Source: Aequorivita todarodis (GTDB taxonomy: Bacteria; Bacteroidota; Bacteroidia; Flavobacteriales; Flavobacteriaceae). Taken from it: a stretch of DNA of 39,500 nt. Made by a program: the position numbers and the translations under genes. Each line of letters begins with the position of its first letter. The first letter of the stretch is position 1. Positions 7,824 through 15,210 of the stretch are shown piece after piece. The DNA lies in assembly GCF_028561335.1 (NCBI RefSeq), contig NZ_JAQQTG010000041.1, forward strand, positions 1 through 39,500, given 5' to 3'. Below the pieces are notes generated by a model that worked only from the letters and a program-made list of their open reading frames with translations, had not been told where the DNA came from and made no database searches.

Positions 7824-9983
7824 ATGACCGCAAAAAAAATCATCAAAGTGGGGCTTCCGCTCAAAAAGGCGACCCCTAAAAAGGCTGCAACTACCAAAAA
7901 GACGGTAGCAAAAAGAACGACCAAACCTGTTTTCAAGACAGCTGTGGGGCGAACCCCAAAGTTAAAGTCATCAAGAGTTTCAGCCACCACTTTAAAAAAC
8001 GTGGGAAGTATTGCCCAAATCAGACACTTTAAATTTACCGAGGACAAACCTGTTCGCTTCGATCCCAAGAAAATTGACTCCCAGATTTTCAAGAAGGGCG
8101 CAAATGCCCCGGCAAATATTGAATTTGCGTTGGAACCCACAGAGGGCGATTATGTGCTGTATCACCCCACGCCGGGTTTTACCAGCCAAGAAGCTCCCTT
8201 GGCACAACTTTCCGTTTGGACCAAAATATACAATAAAGGGACCGAAACCGTGGATCTGGACAAGGTGGTGCTGGAATACAAAAAGGGGAATACGACCGTT
8301 AAAAAGGATGTATTTCTTCCTGCCGACAAACTCGTTATTGAACCATATCATTGGGCCAGTTGGCAGAACAGCCGCGATTATCACGAAAACGGCGATGTGG
8401 TTTTTCTGGACAGCCCATTTCCTAATAAAATAAAACTGAGTTTTTATTTTAAAAATTACAGTGGTGCCCTCAGCGTTACCAAAAACCTGAAACCTTATTC
8501 GCATGGGCTTGCCTTTCCTTTTAGCAAAACAGATTTTGGCGATGACGAATTTGTAACGGGCTACTCCATGCACGGCGGCGGAAGCCAGGTCTTTGCTTAC
8601 GATTTGGGAGTGGAAGCCTATAAGGACAAAGCTTGGCGTGCTTTGTTGCCCAATAAGGACGGTAGCAAGAACGAACATTTCCGCATCTGGGGCAAGCCCG
8701 TTAGGGCGATGGCAGACGGAACAGTGCTCCATTTTGAAAACAACATTCCCAACAACTGGAAGCCCGACGGTTCCGAAGCAGGGATGGCAAAACAGAAGGC
8801 CGAACTTTGGGGCTCTTTTGATCTTGGCGGAGGCGGAAACCATTTTTACATCCGGCACGGCAACGTGGTGGCCCTATATGCCCATATGCAGAAAGGTTCC
8901 TTGACCAAGGCCTTGCTGAAAAAAGGGGCGACTGTAAAGAAAGGCGCAGTTCTGGGGAAGGCTGGAAATTCCGGTAACTCCTCGGGTCCCCACCTCCATA
9001 TCCATATAAAAAAGTATAAAAGCGATGCGGAACCGGACAAAGGTGCTTTCCGGCCCTTACTGTTTAATACGGGTTATACCATAGGAAAGGGTAATTACAA
9101 AACCCCAAAGTCCAATATAAATTGGTCCAAACTCAATAATCAGGGCATTCCCGGAAAGAAAAGCAAGGCCTGTTTTGTGGCTATGGAACATCCCTATTGC
9201 GAATATCCGACCAATTGGGGCGAGGTTGCAAAACATGGGGTAAGAAATAATAGCTATCAAGCTGAATTTGACAAGATATGGACCTGCGGCTATTACCCCG
9301 TTTGGGTAGATGGCTTCGATGTGAACGGAAAAACCTATTTCAACGTTATTTTCCGTCCTTCAAAAAATGTGGCCTGGGTAGCCCGCCATAATATGGACGG
9401 CACAAAGTATCAAGCTGAATTTAATAAATGGGTCAAGGCCGGGTATAGGCTTATCAATATAAATTCCTATTTATTGGGCGGCAAGCTACGGTACGCCGCG
9501 GTCTGGAAAAAGGACAGCTCGGTAAAATGGATGGCCTATCACGGACGTTCCTTGTCGTGGCATGAGGCCAATTTTGAAAAGCACCACAAGGCCGGATGGG
9601 TGCCCGCAAACGTTTCTTGCGTACACAAAGGGTCAAAAACCTATGTTGCCGCCCTTTGGGAGAAGAAGAAAACAGGTGGTTTTTACCTGCGCCCAGCTAT
9701 GGATCTGCAAGCTTTTAAGAACTACTTTAAGGAATATACCGATACCAAAAAGTTCAAGCTGGTTTATTTGGATGCCTATGTGAAAGGAGGCAAACCTTAT
9801 TTGAGCGGGATTTGGTACAAAAATGCGCCCGATTATAACGCGTGGTGGGAAAAGCACCATCTCTCTGGTTCGCAATATCAGGCCGAATATACCAATATGC
9901 TTTCAAATGGCTACCTCACCCGTTGCGTAGCGGGTTATGAGGACGGCAACAAAGCACGCTACGAAGGCATTTGGTCCAAATAA
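7824..9983 (+). CDS. M23 family metallopeptidase with N-terminal basic tail and C-terminal BTRD1-like repeats
   Basis: The 719-residue product has four parts. Residues 1-60 are a Lys/Ala/Thr-rich tail with no signal peptide. About 95-240 is a predicted beta-sandwich (WTKIYNKGTETVDL...). About 245-400 is an M23 (LytM/peptidase) domain: His250 and Asp260 in HGGGSQVFAYDLG, then GNSGNSSGPHLHIHI with His390 and His392 as catalytic/zinc residues. About 447-719 holds five units of roughly 48 residues (SYQAEF...GY...VNGKTYFNVIF; KYQAEFNKWVKAGYRL...LRYAAVW) resembling the bacterial tandem repeat domain BTRD1. M23 enzymes cut peptidoglycan cross-links or glycine-rich peptides; the repeats may bind substrate. 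Export must use a non-Sec route or lysis. Promoter and terminator are separate from the next gene. Confidence 0.85.
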   Translation: MTAKKIIKVGLPLKKATPKKAATTKKTVAKRTTKPVFKTAVGRTPKLKSSRVSATTLKNVGSIAQIRHFKFTEDKPVRFDPKKIDSQIFKKGANAPANIEFALEPTEGDYVLYHPTPGFTSQEAPLAQLSVWTKIYNKGTETVDLDKVVLEYKKGNTTVKKDVFLPADKLVIEPYHWASWQNSRDYHENGDVVFLDSPFPNKIKLSFYFKNYSGALSVTKNLKPYSHGLAFPFSKTDFGDDEFVTGYSMHGGGSQVFAYDLGVEAYKDKAWRALLPNKDGSKNEHFRIWGKPVRAMADGTVLHFENNIPNNWKPDGSEAGMAKQKAELWGSFDLGGGGNHFYIRHGNVVALYAHMQKGSLTKALLKKGATVKKGAVLGKAGNSGNSSGPHLHIHIKKYKSDAEPDKGAFRPLLFNTGYTIGKGNYKTPKSNINWSKLNNQGIPGKKSKACFVAMEHPYCEYPTNWGEVAKHGVRNNSYQAEFDKIWTCGYYPVWVDGFDVNGKTYFNVIFRPSKNVAWVARHNMDGTKYQAEFNKWVKAGYRLININSYLLGGKLRYAAVWKKDSSVKWMAYHGRSLSWHEANFEKHHKAGWVPANVSCVHKGSKTYVAALWEKKKTGGFYLRPAMDLQAFKNYFKEYTDTKKFKLVYLDAYVKGGKPYLSGIWYKNAPDYNAWWEKHHLSGSQYQAEYTNMLSNGYLTRCVAGYEDGNKARYEGIWSK

Positions 9984-10188
9984 TAGTATTTGCGATCAAA
10001 TCGTATTGCAATAAGTTGTAAAAGAAAGCATTCTTTTTCAGCTCGATAAATAGACCCCATAACACTTCAATCTTCCGAAACTGAAGTTTATGCTCCTCTC
10101 CATTCCATAGAATATAAGTACACTAAAATGGAGTAAGCCCAAAATCCAAATGTAAAAGAGTAGGCATTAAACTTAAAAAATAGTAATC
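9984..10188. other. Intergenic leader with hairpin before the Trp/Cys-rich gene
   Basis: An 11-bp stem with one bulge (CATAA-c-ACTTCA at 10058-10069 with TGAAGTTTATG at 10082-10092) encloses a 12-base loop. It is not followed by a T-tract, so it is not an obvious terminator and may be a 5' leader structure. Confidence 0.3.
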
Positions 10189-12480
10189 ATGGCAAAAAAT
10201 CCTGAAGACTTCAACAGAAAATTCAAGATCTATGTAGATTTTGAACGACCACCCGAAATAGAGTTGCCGCTTGTTGGCTTTCTCTTTAATTGCAGGGGAA
10301 TATTGCTGCAATGGCAATATGTGAAAAACAATGTTCTAGAGTTTAATCTTGACAAATTACCTCCGGGGAACAGACATCGGAAAATAGATCCTGAACAGCT
10401 AAGGCTATTTATTGCTCCAGCTTCCGATAAAAAAATCCTTCACGTTAAAACTACGCAAGAGTTGCAAAGCTATAAGGCATATGAGCCTATTTTAAGGCTG
10501 AACGACAACAATGTACTGGACATCTTGCCTATTCCCGAAAGGCTGTCCATTTTTTGGATTAAGTGTAAATGCCGTGTAAGTGGAAAAGTGTCAAAATGGT
10601 TCAACTTTGGCAATGGCTGGGAGGACCTTCCCGTATGCCGGGCGCGGGTGCATATTTGTGAAATAGACCCGATAATATATTGGATCAGTAAAATACCGGA
10701 TCACATTATTGCCAAGGTGCCCGATGCCGTATTAAATCCTACGTTCAAAGTGCCCATTCCCATTCCAGATCCCGGGCCGTTACAACGGATTGAGCGGTTT
10801 TCAATGATGGCGGAGCAAAATCAAGAGAATATTTTCAAGACACAATCCCTTCCAGAAATACAAAAGGAAACACTTTCCGCATTACCTGAATTGGGTCCTG
10901 AAATTAAACAACAACTTGCCTCTCGCAACTTAAATGTTATCCGGGATACCCTAGTGAAAAACTATACCCTGTTACATCCGTGGTTCTGCTTTTGGCCTTG
11001 GTGGTGGCCCTATTTTTACCGTTGCCAGGAATTGGCGGTAGTAGAAACCAATGCCGCCGGCAGGTTTGAAAAGAATGTTTACTACAATTGCTTTGGCGAT
11101 AAGCCCGATATCTATATTTGGGTTGAATATATGATAGATGGGGTGTGGACTACGGTGTACAAACCGCCCAAACCATGCAATACCCATTGGAACTACGTCT
11201 GCGGTACCGATATCAATATCCACTTGACCCATCCTAAGGTTGCTGGCGATTGTTGTTGCGATTGCGAGCTTATTGGCGAGGATGTATGGATACGCACTGT
11301 AGGCCATGCCAGCGTTTCCCATATAAAACAAGGGCATCAATTGTTAGCACCTCCCGACCAGGGCAAATTGTATGACCGTATCGGCCTTACTGACGCAGGC
11401 GCGGCCGGGGACAGCTTCCTGGTTACAACAGTAGATGACTACAAAAGACCGTTTGGGGGAAGTCCCATATTAAGAATGGGCTTTGGGCCAGCCCTGCCAA
11501 ACTCAAATGTATATTACTATCGCTGGAGTTACAGGCAGCGCGCCAATGCCGATTTGGTTTATGTAGGTGATTCGTATAAACCGTTGCCTCCCAAAAATGG
11601 GGAAGTAAGAAAGGGATATCAATATCGTTATAAGGATACCAATGGTGACTGGCAATGGGCACCGGAAAGTAAGAAACTCGGTCCATTTACCGTAGGTCCC
11701 AATGATAACTTGTACATTATTCCGCCAGAAGAGCCTACAATGGCGCCATTTAATGTGCCTGCGGACTCCCATCCACATTGGCACCAGCAGACCTATTATA
11801 TGGATACCATCCAGTTTGATACTACGGTTGTAGAGGATTTCGAGAATGGTCTGTACGAGCTGAAATTGGAACTGTTTGACCAAGCTGGAAACCTATTGCA
11901 AAACATTCCAAAAGCGAACTTTAAAACCCCAAGGCACGACGATGCGAGGTATAGCGAGAATGCGCCCAACATCCTTTTGGAAAATCCTACAGCTTCGAAC
12001 GCTGATGCCTTCAAGATGCTTATAAGGATTGACAATGGCCAATGTGTAGGCGATATATACACAGTAAATGTAGATGGCGTGCCTGCATCATCCAACTGCT
12101 GTGGTTTTGTGAAGTACAGACCTGATGGTATAGAAAAAGTGCTTGAGTTGTCATTTAGGGCAGCCCATCCCACAAACTTTGCCGAATTTAGGTTTAACGT
12201 CGTTAAAGGCAGTTGCGGGGGCGTATCCATAGCCAATGCACGAGGAATGGTGATAGACAGTGCCTCGGGATATACCTTGGGATTTGATGCGTTGCATCCT
12301 TTCTTTGAAATATATAGCAAGGAGTTCGCACCGTCAGATTTATTGGGTGAATGTTACGAAAACGGCGCTGGAAAAGCAGCCTTTGCCGAAACACTGCACA
12401 TAATTTCAACGGCCACGGACGGAATATCACGCGTTGCCAGAGATTATAGCAGAACAGTAGCGTTTGCGCTGGAGCCATAG
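10189..12480 (+). CDS. Large Trp- and Cys-rich protein of unknown function
   Basis: The 763-residue product has no signal peptide or membrane segment and I do not recognise a family. Residues 1-250 look like a beta-rich region. HPWFCFWPWWWPYFYRCQ at 263-280 is an extreme aromatic cluster. It leads into a transthyretin/carboxypeptidase-regulatory-like stretch (ETNAAGRFEKNVYYN, DIYIWVEYMIDGVWTTVYKP, CNTHWNYVCG) that ends near 350. DCCCDC at 354-359 is a dense Cys motif that could bind metal. The remaining 400 residues are beta-rich with scattered Cys pairs (NCCG, SCGG). The gene follows the M23 gene after 205 bases with its own terminator after it, so both may be parts of one surface or injection-related system. 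That link is inference from adjacency and shared lack of a signal. Confidence 0.8.
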   Translation: MAKNPEDFNRKFKIYVDFERPPEIELPLVGFLFNCRGILLQWQYVKNNVLEFNLDKLPPGNRHRKIDPEQLRLFIAPASDKKILHVKTTQELQSYKAYEPILRLNDNNVLDILPIPERLSIFWIKCKCRVSGKVSKWFNFGNGWEDLPVCRARVHICEIDPIIYWISKIPDHIIAKVPDAVLNPTFKVPIPIPDPGPLQRIERFSMMAEQNQENIFKTQSLPEIQKETLSALPELGPEIKQQLASRNLNVIRDTLVKNYTLLHPWFCFWPWWWPYFYRCQELAVVETNAAGRFEKNVYYNCFGDKPDIYIWVEYMIDGVWTTVYKPPKPCNTHWNYVCGTDINIHLTHPKVAGDCCCDCELIGEDVWIRTVGHASVSHIKQGHQLLAPPDQGKLYDRIGLTDAGAAGDSFLVTTVDDYKRPFGGSPILRMGFGPALPNSNVYYYRWSYRQRANADLVYVGDSYKPLPPKNGEVRKGYQYRYKDTNGDWQWAPESKKLGPFTVGPNDNLYIIPPEEPTMAPFNVPADSHPHWHQQTYYMDTIQFDTTVVEDFENGLYELKLELFDQAGNLLQNIPKANFKTPRHDDARYSENAPNILLENPTASNADAFKMLIRIDNGQCVGDIYTVNVDGVPASSNCCGFVKYRPDGIEKVLELSFRAAHPTNFAEFRFNVVKGSCGGVSIANARGMVIDSASGYTLGFDALHPFFEIYSKEFAPSDLLGECYENGAGKAAFAETLHIISTATDGISRVARDYSRTVAFALEP

Positions 12481-12501
12481 ATTGATGTAAATCAATTAGC
12501 C

Positions 12502-12535
12502 AAAAAGCCCGTAGATTTTTTCTATGGGTTTTTTT
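12502..12535 (+). terminator. Intrinsic terminator of the Trp/Cys-rich gene
   Basis: AAAAAGCCCGTAGA pairs with TCTATGGGTTTTT through a T-rich loop with two G-T wobbles and ends in a run of T. It lies 21 bases after the stop at 12480. Confidence 0.7.
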
Positions 12536-12545
12536 ATAAGTAAAA

Positions 12546-12587
12546 GCCCTCCTACGCTTTGCTGAAAAGCGCAAAGCTTCGGAGGGC
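12546..12587 (-). terminator. Two-stem hairpin at the 3' end of tmRNA
   Basis: GCCCTCC (12546-12552) pairs with GGAGGGC (12581-12587) and an inner GCTTTGC (12556-12562) pairs with GCAAAGC (12571-12577), separated by symmetric 3-base internal loops. On the minus strand it lies just after the tmRNA 3' end and is followed by a T/A-rich tract, consistent with a tmRNA terminator. Confidence 0.55.
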
Positions 12588-12592
12588 GAAAG

Positions 12593-13003
12593 TGGAGCCG
12601 GAGGGATTCGAACCCTCGTCCAAACGCGCAATTATAATGCTTTCTACATGCTTAGTTTTCATTTAGGTTTTCGAGAGATTGCCGGTCGAAAACTACCAAC
12701 GCACTCCTTATCTTTACTTGCGCCGATAGGTATCGGCATTCACGATGCCATCAAAGCACTAGCATCGCTAGGTTTACTTTTACGAAGCCGCTATATCGAA
12801 CGCCGTAAACCAAGGCCTTCGAGCGACTTCCTGCTTGCCCACCTTGTGGGCCGAGGCACATCCTACTATGATTCGGATTATGCAGCTAGGGCGTAGTTAT
12901 TCTCGCCGTTTAAAAAGTGTGAAACCTGAGATTTACGAGCTGTGTCCCAGCGCTCGGCATGCTTACAATACAATTAGACCCGCTGTCAAAACCAGTCGGC
13001 CCC
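12593..13003 (-). ncRNA. ssrA: tmRNA (transfer-messenger RNA, trans-translation)
   Basis: On the minus strand the 5' end GGGGCC near 13003 pairs with the 3' GGCTCC next to the acceptor end at 12593. The 3' portion reads GGACGAGGGTTCGAATCCC, the T-arm of the tRNA-like domain; CCA is not encoded. The tag frame (12907-12878) reads GGC GAG AAT AAC TAC GCC CTA GCT GCA TAA, giving GENNYALAA, the form typical of Bacteroidota with the conserved ALAA degron. The roughly 410-nt length is normal. tmRNA with SmpB rescues stalled ribosomes and marks the nascent chain for proteolysis. The 5' boundary is by pairing only; precursor transcripts probably start upstream. Confidence 0.96.
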
Positions 13004-13083
13004 TTTTCTTTTAGTGTTCAGTGTACAGTAACAGTTGGCAGTATGGCGTCAATTGTCATAAAGTCTCATCATCTAAAAGAGGG

Positions 13084-13111
13084 CAAAGATACATGAAAAA
13101 CCCTATCTTTG
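13084..13111. promoter_or_regulatory. Divergent -7 elements for tmRNA and the downstream dehydrogenase
   Basis: TATCTTTG occurs twice back to back: on the minus strand at 13091-13084 (about 80 bases before the mature tmRNA 5' end) and on the plus strand at 13104-13111 (36 bases before the ATG at 13147). Both are exact TAnnTTTG matches. No matching -33 TTTG was found for either, so the call rests on the -7 elements. Confidence 0.4.
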
Positions 13112-13146
13112 CGACCGCTTTAATTTACTCAATAAACATACCAAAA

Positions 13147-14361
13147 ATGCCTATAACTTTCGCCATCATCAAAGAGCGCAAAAACCCGCCGGACCGTCGG
13201 GTGGTTTTTTCACCGGAAAAGTGCCAAGAAGTCATAAAAAAATTTCCAGATGCCAAGATCATCGTGGAAGCTTCAGACGTTCGCATCTTTCCAGATGATG
13301 CCTACCGCGAGGCAGGTTTTGAAGTGACGGATGATGTTTCAGAGGCAGACGTGATGCTGGGCGTAAAGGAAGTGCCCATAGATGCGTTAATTCCAAATAA
13401 GAAATATTTCTTTTTTAGCCATACCATCAAAAAGCAACCCTACAACCGCAGACTGCTAAAGGCAATGCTCAATAAAAACATTGAAATGTTCGACCACGAA
13501 ACCATCGTGAATGCAGACAAGCACAGGCTTATTGGCTTTGGCTATTACGCAGGTCTGGTGGGCGCTTACAATGGCTATAGAGGTTTGGGCTTGCGCGACA
13601 AATTGTTCGCGCTTCCTAAAGTTGAAAACCTTCCAGACTTGGAAGCTGTAAAGGCCGAACTGGATAAAATTTCGCTTCCAAACCTAAAAATTATCCTTTC
13701 AGGAACTGGCAAAGTGGCTAGAGGCGCTAAGGAAATATTGGATCATTTGGAAATACGCGAAGTAACCGATGCGGAATATCTTTCCAAAGTCTATAATGAA
13801 CCAGTGTATTGTTTGATAGACGTTTCAGAATACAACAAACGCAAAGACGGCGGTGCTTTTAACAAGCAAGAATTCTATGAAGACCCTAAAGATTACGAAA
13901 GCGATTTTATGAAATACGCCAAGGTTAGCGACATGTTTATTACGGGACATTTCTATGGCAATGACGCGCCTTATCTTTTTACAAAAGAAGATGCCAAACG
14001 CCCAGACTTCAAAATAAATTTTGTGGCTGATATTTCCTGCGATGTTGATGGTCCTGTTGCCTGCACGATTAGGGCTTCCACGATTGCCGATCCTTTTTAC
14101 GGCTACAACCCAAAGACGGAAACGGAAACCGCTTTTGATGCCCCCGGGGCAATTACTGTAATGGCAGTGGATAATTTGCCATGCGAGCTGCCCAAGGACG
14201 CCAGTGAAGGTTTCGGTGATATGTTTTTGGAAAACGTGATTCCTGCATTCTTCAATGGCGATAGCGATGGTATTTTACAACGTGCCAGAATCACTACGGA
14301 AGATGGAAAACTTACGCCAAGATTTGCATATTTAAAGGATTATGTGGAAATTGCCGACTAA
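13147..14361 (+). CDS. NAD(P)-dependent oxidoreductase, alanine dehydrogenase/saccharopine dehydrogenase-like
   Basis: The 404-residue protein starts at MPITFAIIKERKNPPDRRV (ATG 13147). This is the classic start of an AlaDH/PNT N-terminal domain, with the substrate-binding ERKNPPDRRV block. The frame continues 42 codons upstream, but that extension covers the promoter. A Rossmann dinucleotide site GTGKVARGA lies at 186-194. The C-terminal half (FVADISCDVDGPVACTIRAST, DPFYGYNP) matches the lysine-forming saccharopine dehydrogenase and related enzymes of Bacteroidota. The true substrate cannot be read from sequence. The SDR gene that follows 30 bases later is probably co-transcribed. Confidence 0.85.
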   Translation: MPITFAIIKERKNPPDRRVVFSPEKCQEVIKKFPDAKIIVEASDVRIFPDDAYREAGFEVTDDVSEADVMLGVKEVPIDALIPNKKYFFFSHTIKKQPYNRRLLKAMLNKNIEMFDHETIVNADKHRLIGFGYYAGLVGAYNGYRGLGLRDKLFALPKVENLPDLEAVKAELDKISLPNLKIILSGTGKVARGAKEILDHLEIREVTDAEYLSKVYNEPVYCLIDVSEYNKRKDGGAFNKQEFYEDPKDYESDFMKYAKVSDMFITGHFYGNDAPYLFTKEDAKRPDFKINFVADISCDVDGPVACTIRASTIADPFYGYNPKTETETAFDAPGAITVMAVDNLPCELPKDASEGFGDMFLENVIPAFFNGDSDGILQRARITTEDGKLTPRFAYLKDYVEIAD

Positions 14362-14391
14362 AGTTTTAACTTTTCGTTAACGATTGAGCGA

Positions 14392-15198
14392 TTGAAAAAT
14401 AAGGAACAGAAAAGAGGAACCGGTCTGGTAACCGGTGCCGCTTCGGGACTTGGGTTTGAACTGGCCTTACTTTTGGCCAAAGATGGATACGACCTAATTT
14501 TGGCAGATGTAGATGCCGAAAAACTACAAAAGACGAAAGAAACAATTGCAGCCCAATATGCTTCGGAAATTCAATTGATCATTAAGGATTTAAGTAGGAG
14601 CAATGTGGCAGAGCAAATATTCCATGCTATAGAGGGCAAGCCCATAGACGTGCTGATTAACAATGCTGGTTTTGGAATATTTGGAAGCTTTAACGATACC
14701 GATTGGCAGCGCGAAATGGACATGCTCAATCTGCACGTAATGACCACAACGCATTTAACAAAACTTGTATTAAAAGGAATGGTTGCCCGTGGCAGCGGAA
14801 AAATATTGAATATGTCTTCGCTTGCCGCCTTTCAGCCTGGGCCGTTGATGTCGTTGTATTACGCTTCAAAAGCCTATATCCTCTCTTTTTCCGAAGCAAT
14901 TGCAAATGAATTGAAAGGGACGGGAGTTACGGTTACCTGTTTATGTCCCGGCCAGACCAAGACTTGTTTTCAGGAAGTGGTTTCCAATGGAGCGAAAGTT
15001 TCGGAGAACAAAATTAAGTTTAATATTGCCTGCCCAAAGCAAGTTGCCGAATATGGCTATGAAGCAATGCAAAAAGGGAAGGTTGTTGCCGTTCCCGGAA
15101 ACTTCAATAAATTTCTTTCCAAGTTGCCGCGCTTTGTTCCAAGGCGCACTGCTACTGCTATTATAAGAAAGATTCAAGAAAAGAATAGGGATTCTTAA
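14392..15198 (+). CDS. SDR family NAD(P)-dependent oxidoreductase
   Basis: The 268-residue protein shows the classical short-chain dehydrogenase motifs: TGAASGLG at 14-21 (cofactor loop), NNAG at 90-93, the catalytic Ser in NMSS (142-143), and YYASK with Tyr156 and Lys160. Asp39 near the end of beta-2 (LADVD) suggests NAD(H) preference, although this is inference. The start is a TTG at 14392: there is no ATG before the cofactor motif. The gene lies 30 bases after the AlaDH-like gene on the same strand and ends 12 bases before a convergent gene. Substrate unknown. Confidence 0.88.
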   Translation: MKNKEQKRGTGLVTGAASGLGFELALLLAKDGYDLILADVDAEKLQKTKETIAAQYASEIQLIIKDLSRSNVAEQIFHAIEGKPIDVLINNAGFGIFGSFNDTDWQREMDMLNLHVMTTTHLTKLVLKGMVARGSGKILNMSSLAAFQPGPLMSLYYASKAYILSFSEAIANELKGTGVTVTCLCPGQTKTCFQEVVSNGAKVSENKIKFNIACPKQVAEYGYEAMQKGKVVAVPGNFNKFLSKLPRFVPRRTATAIIRKIQEKNRDS

Positions 15199-15210
15199 GG
15201 GCCAGTCAGC

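Noticed and set aside
7992-8858. 288-codon open frame antisense to the M23 gene
   Set aside because: Shadow of a real gene with intact catalytic motifs; the antisense translation shows no domain or signal.
12593-12630. tRNA-like T-arm suggesting a tRNA gene
   Set aside because: There is no anticodon or D arm next to it; the partner strand is about 400 bases away, as in tmRNA.
12648-12896. 82-codon open frame on the plus strand
   Set aside because: It lies antisense within the tmRNA, whose acceptor arm, tag frame and end pairing are all clear.
13021-13146. N-terminal extension of the AlaDH-like protein
   Set aside because: The family start is MPITFAIIKERK; the upstream 42 codons cover a TATCTTTG promoter element.
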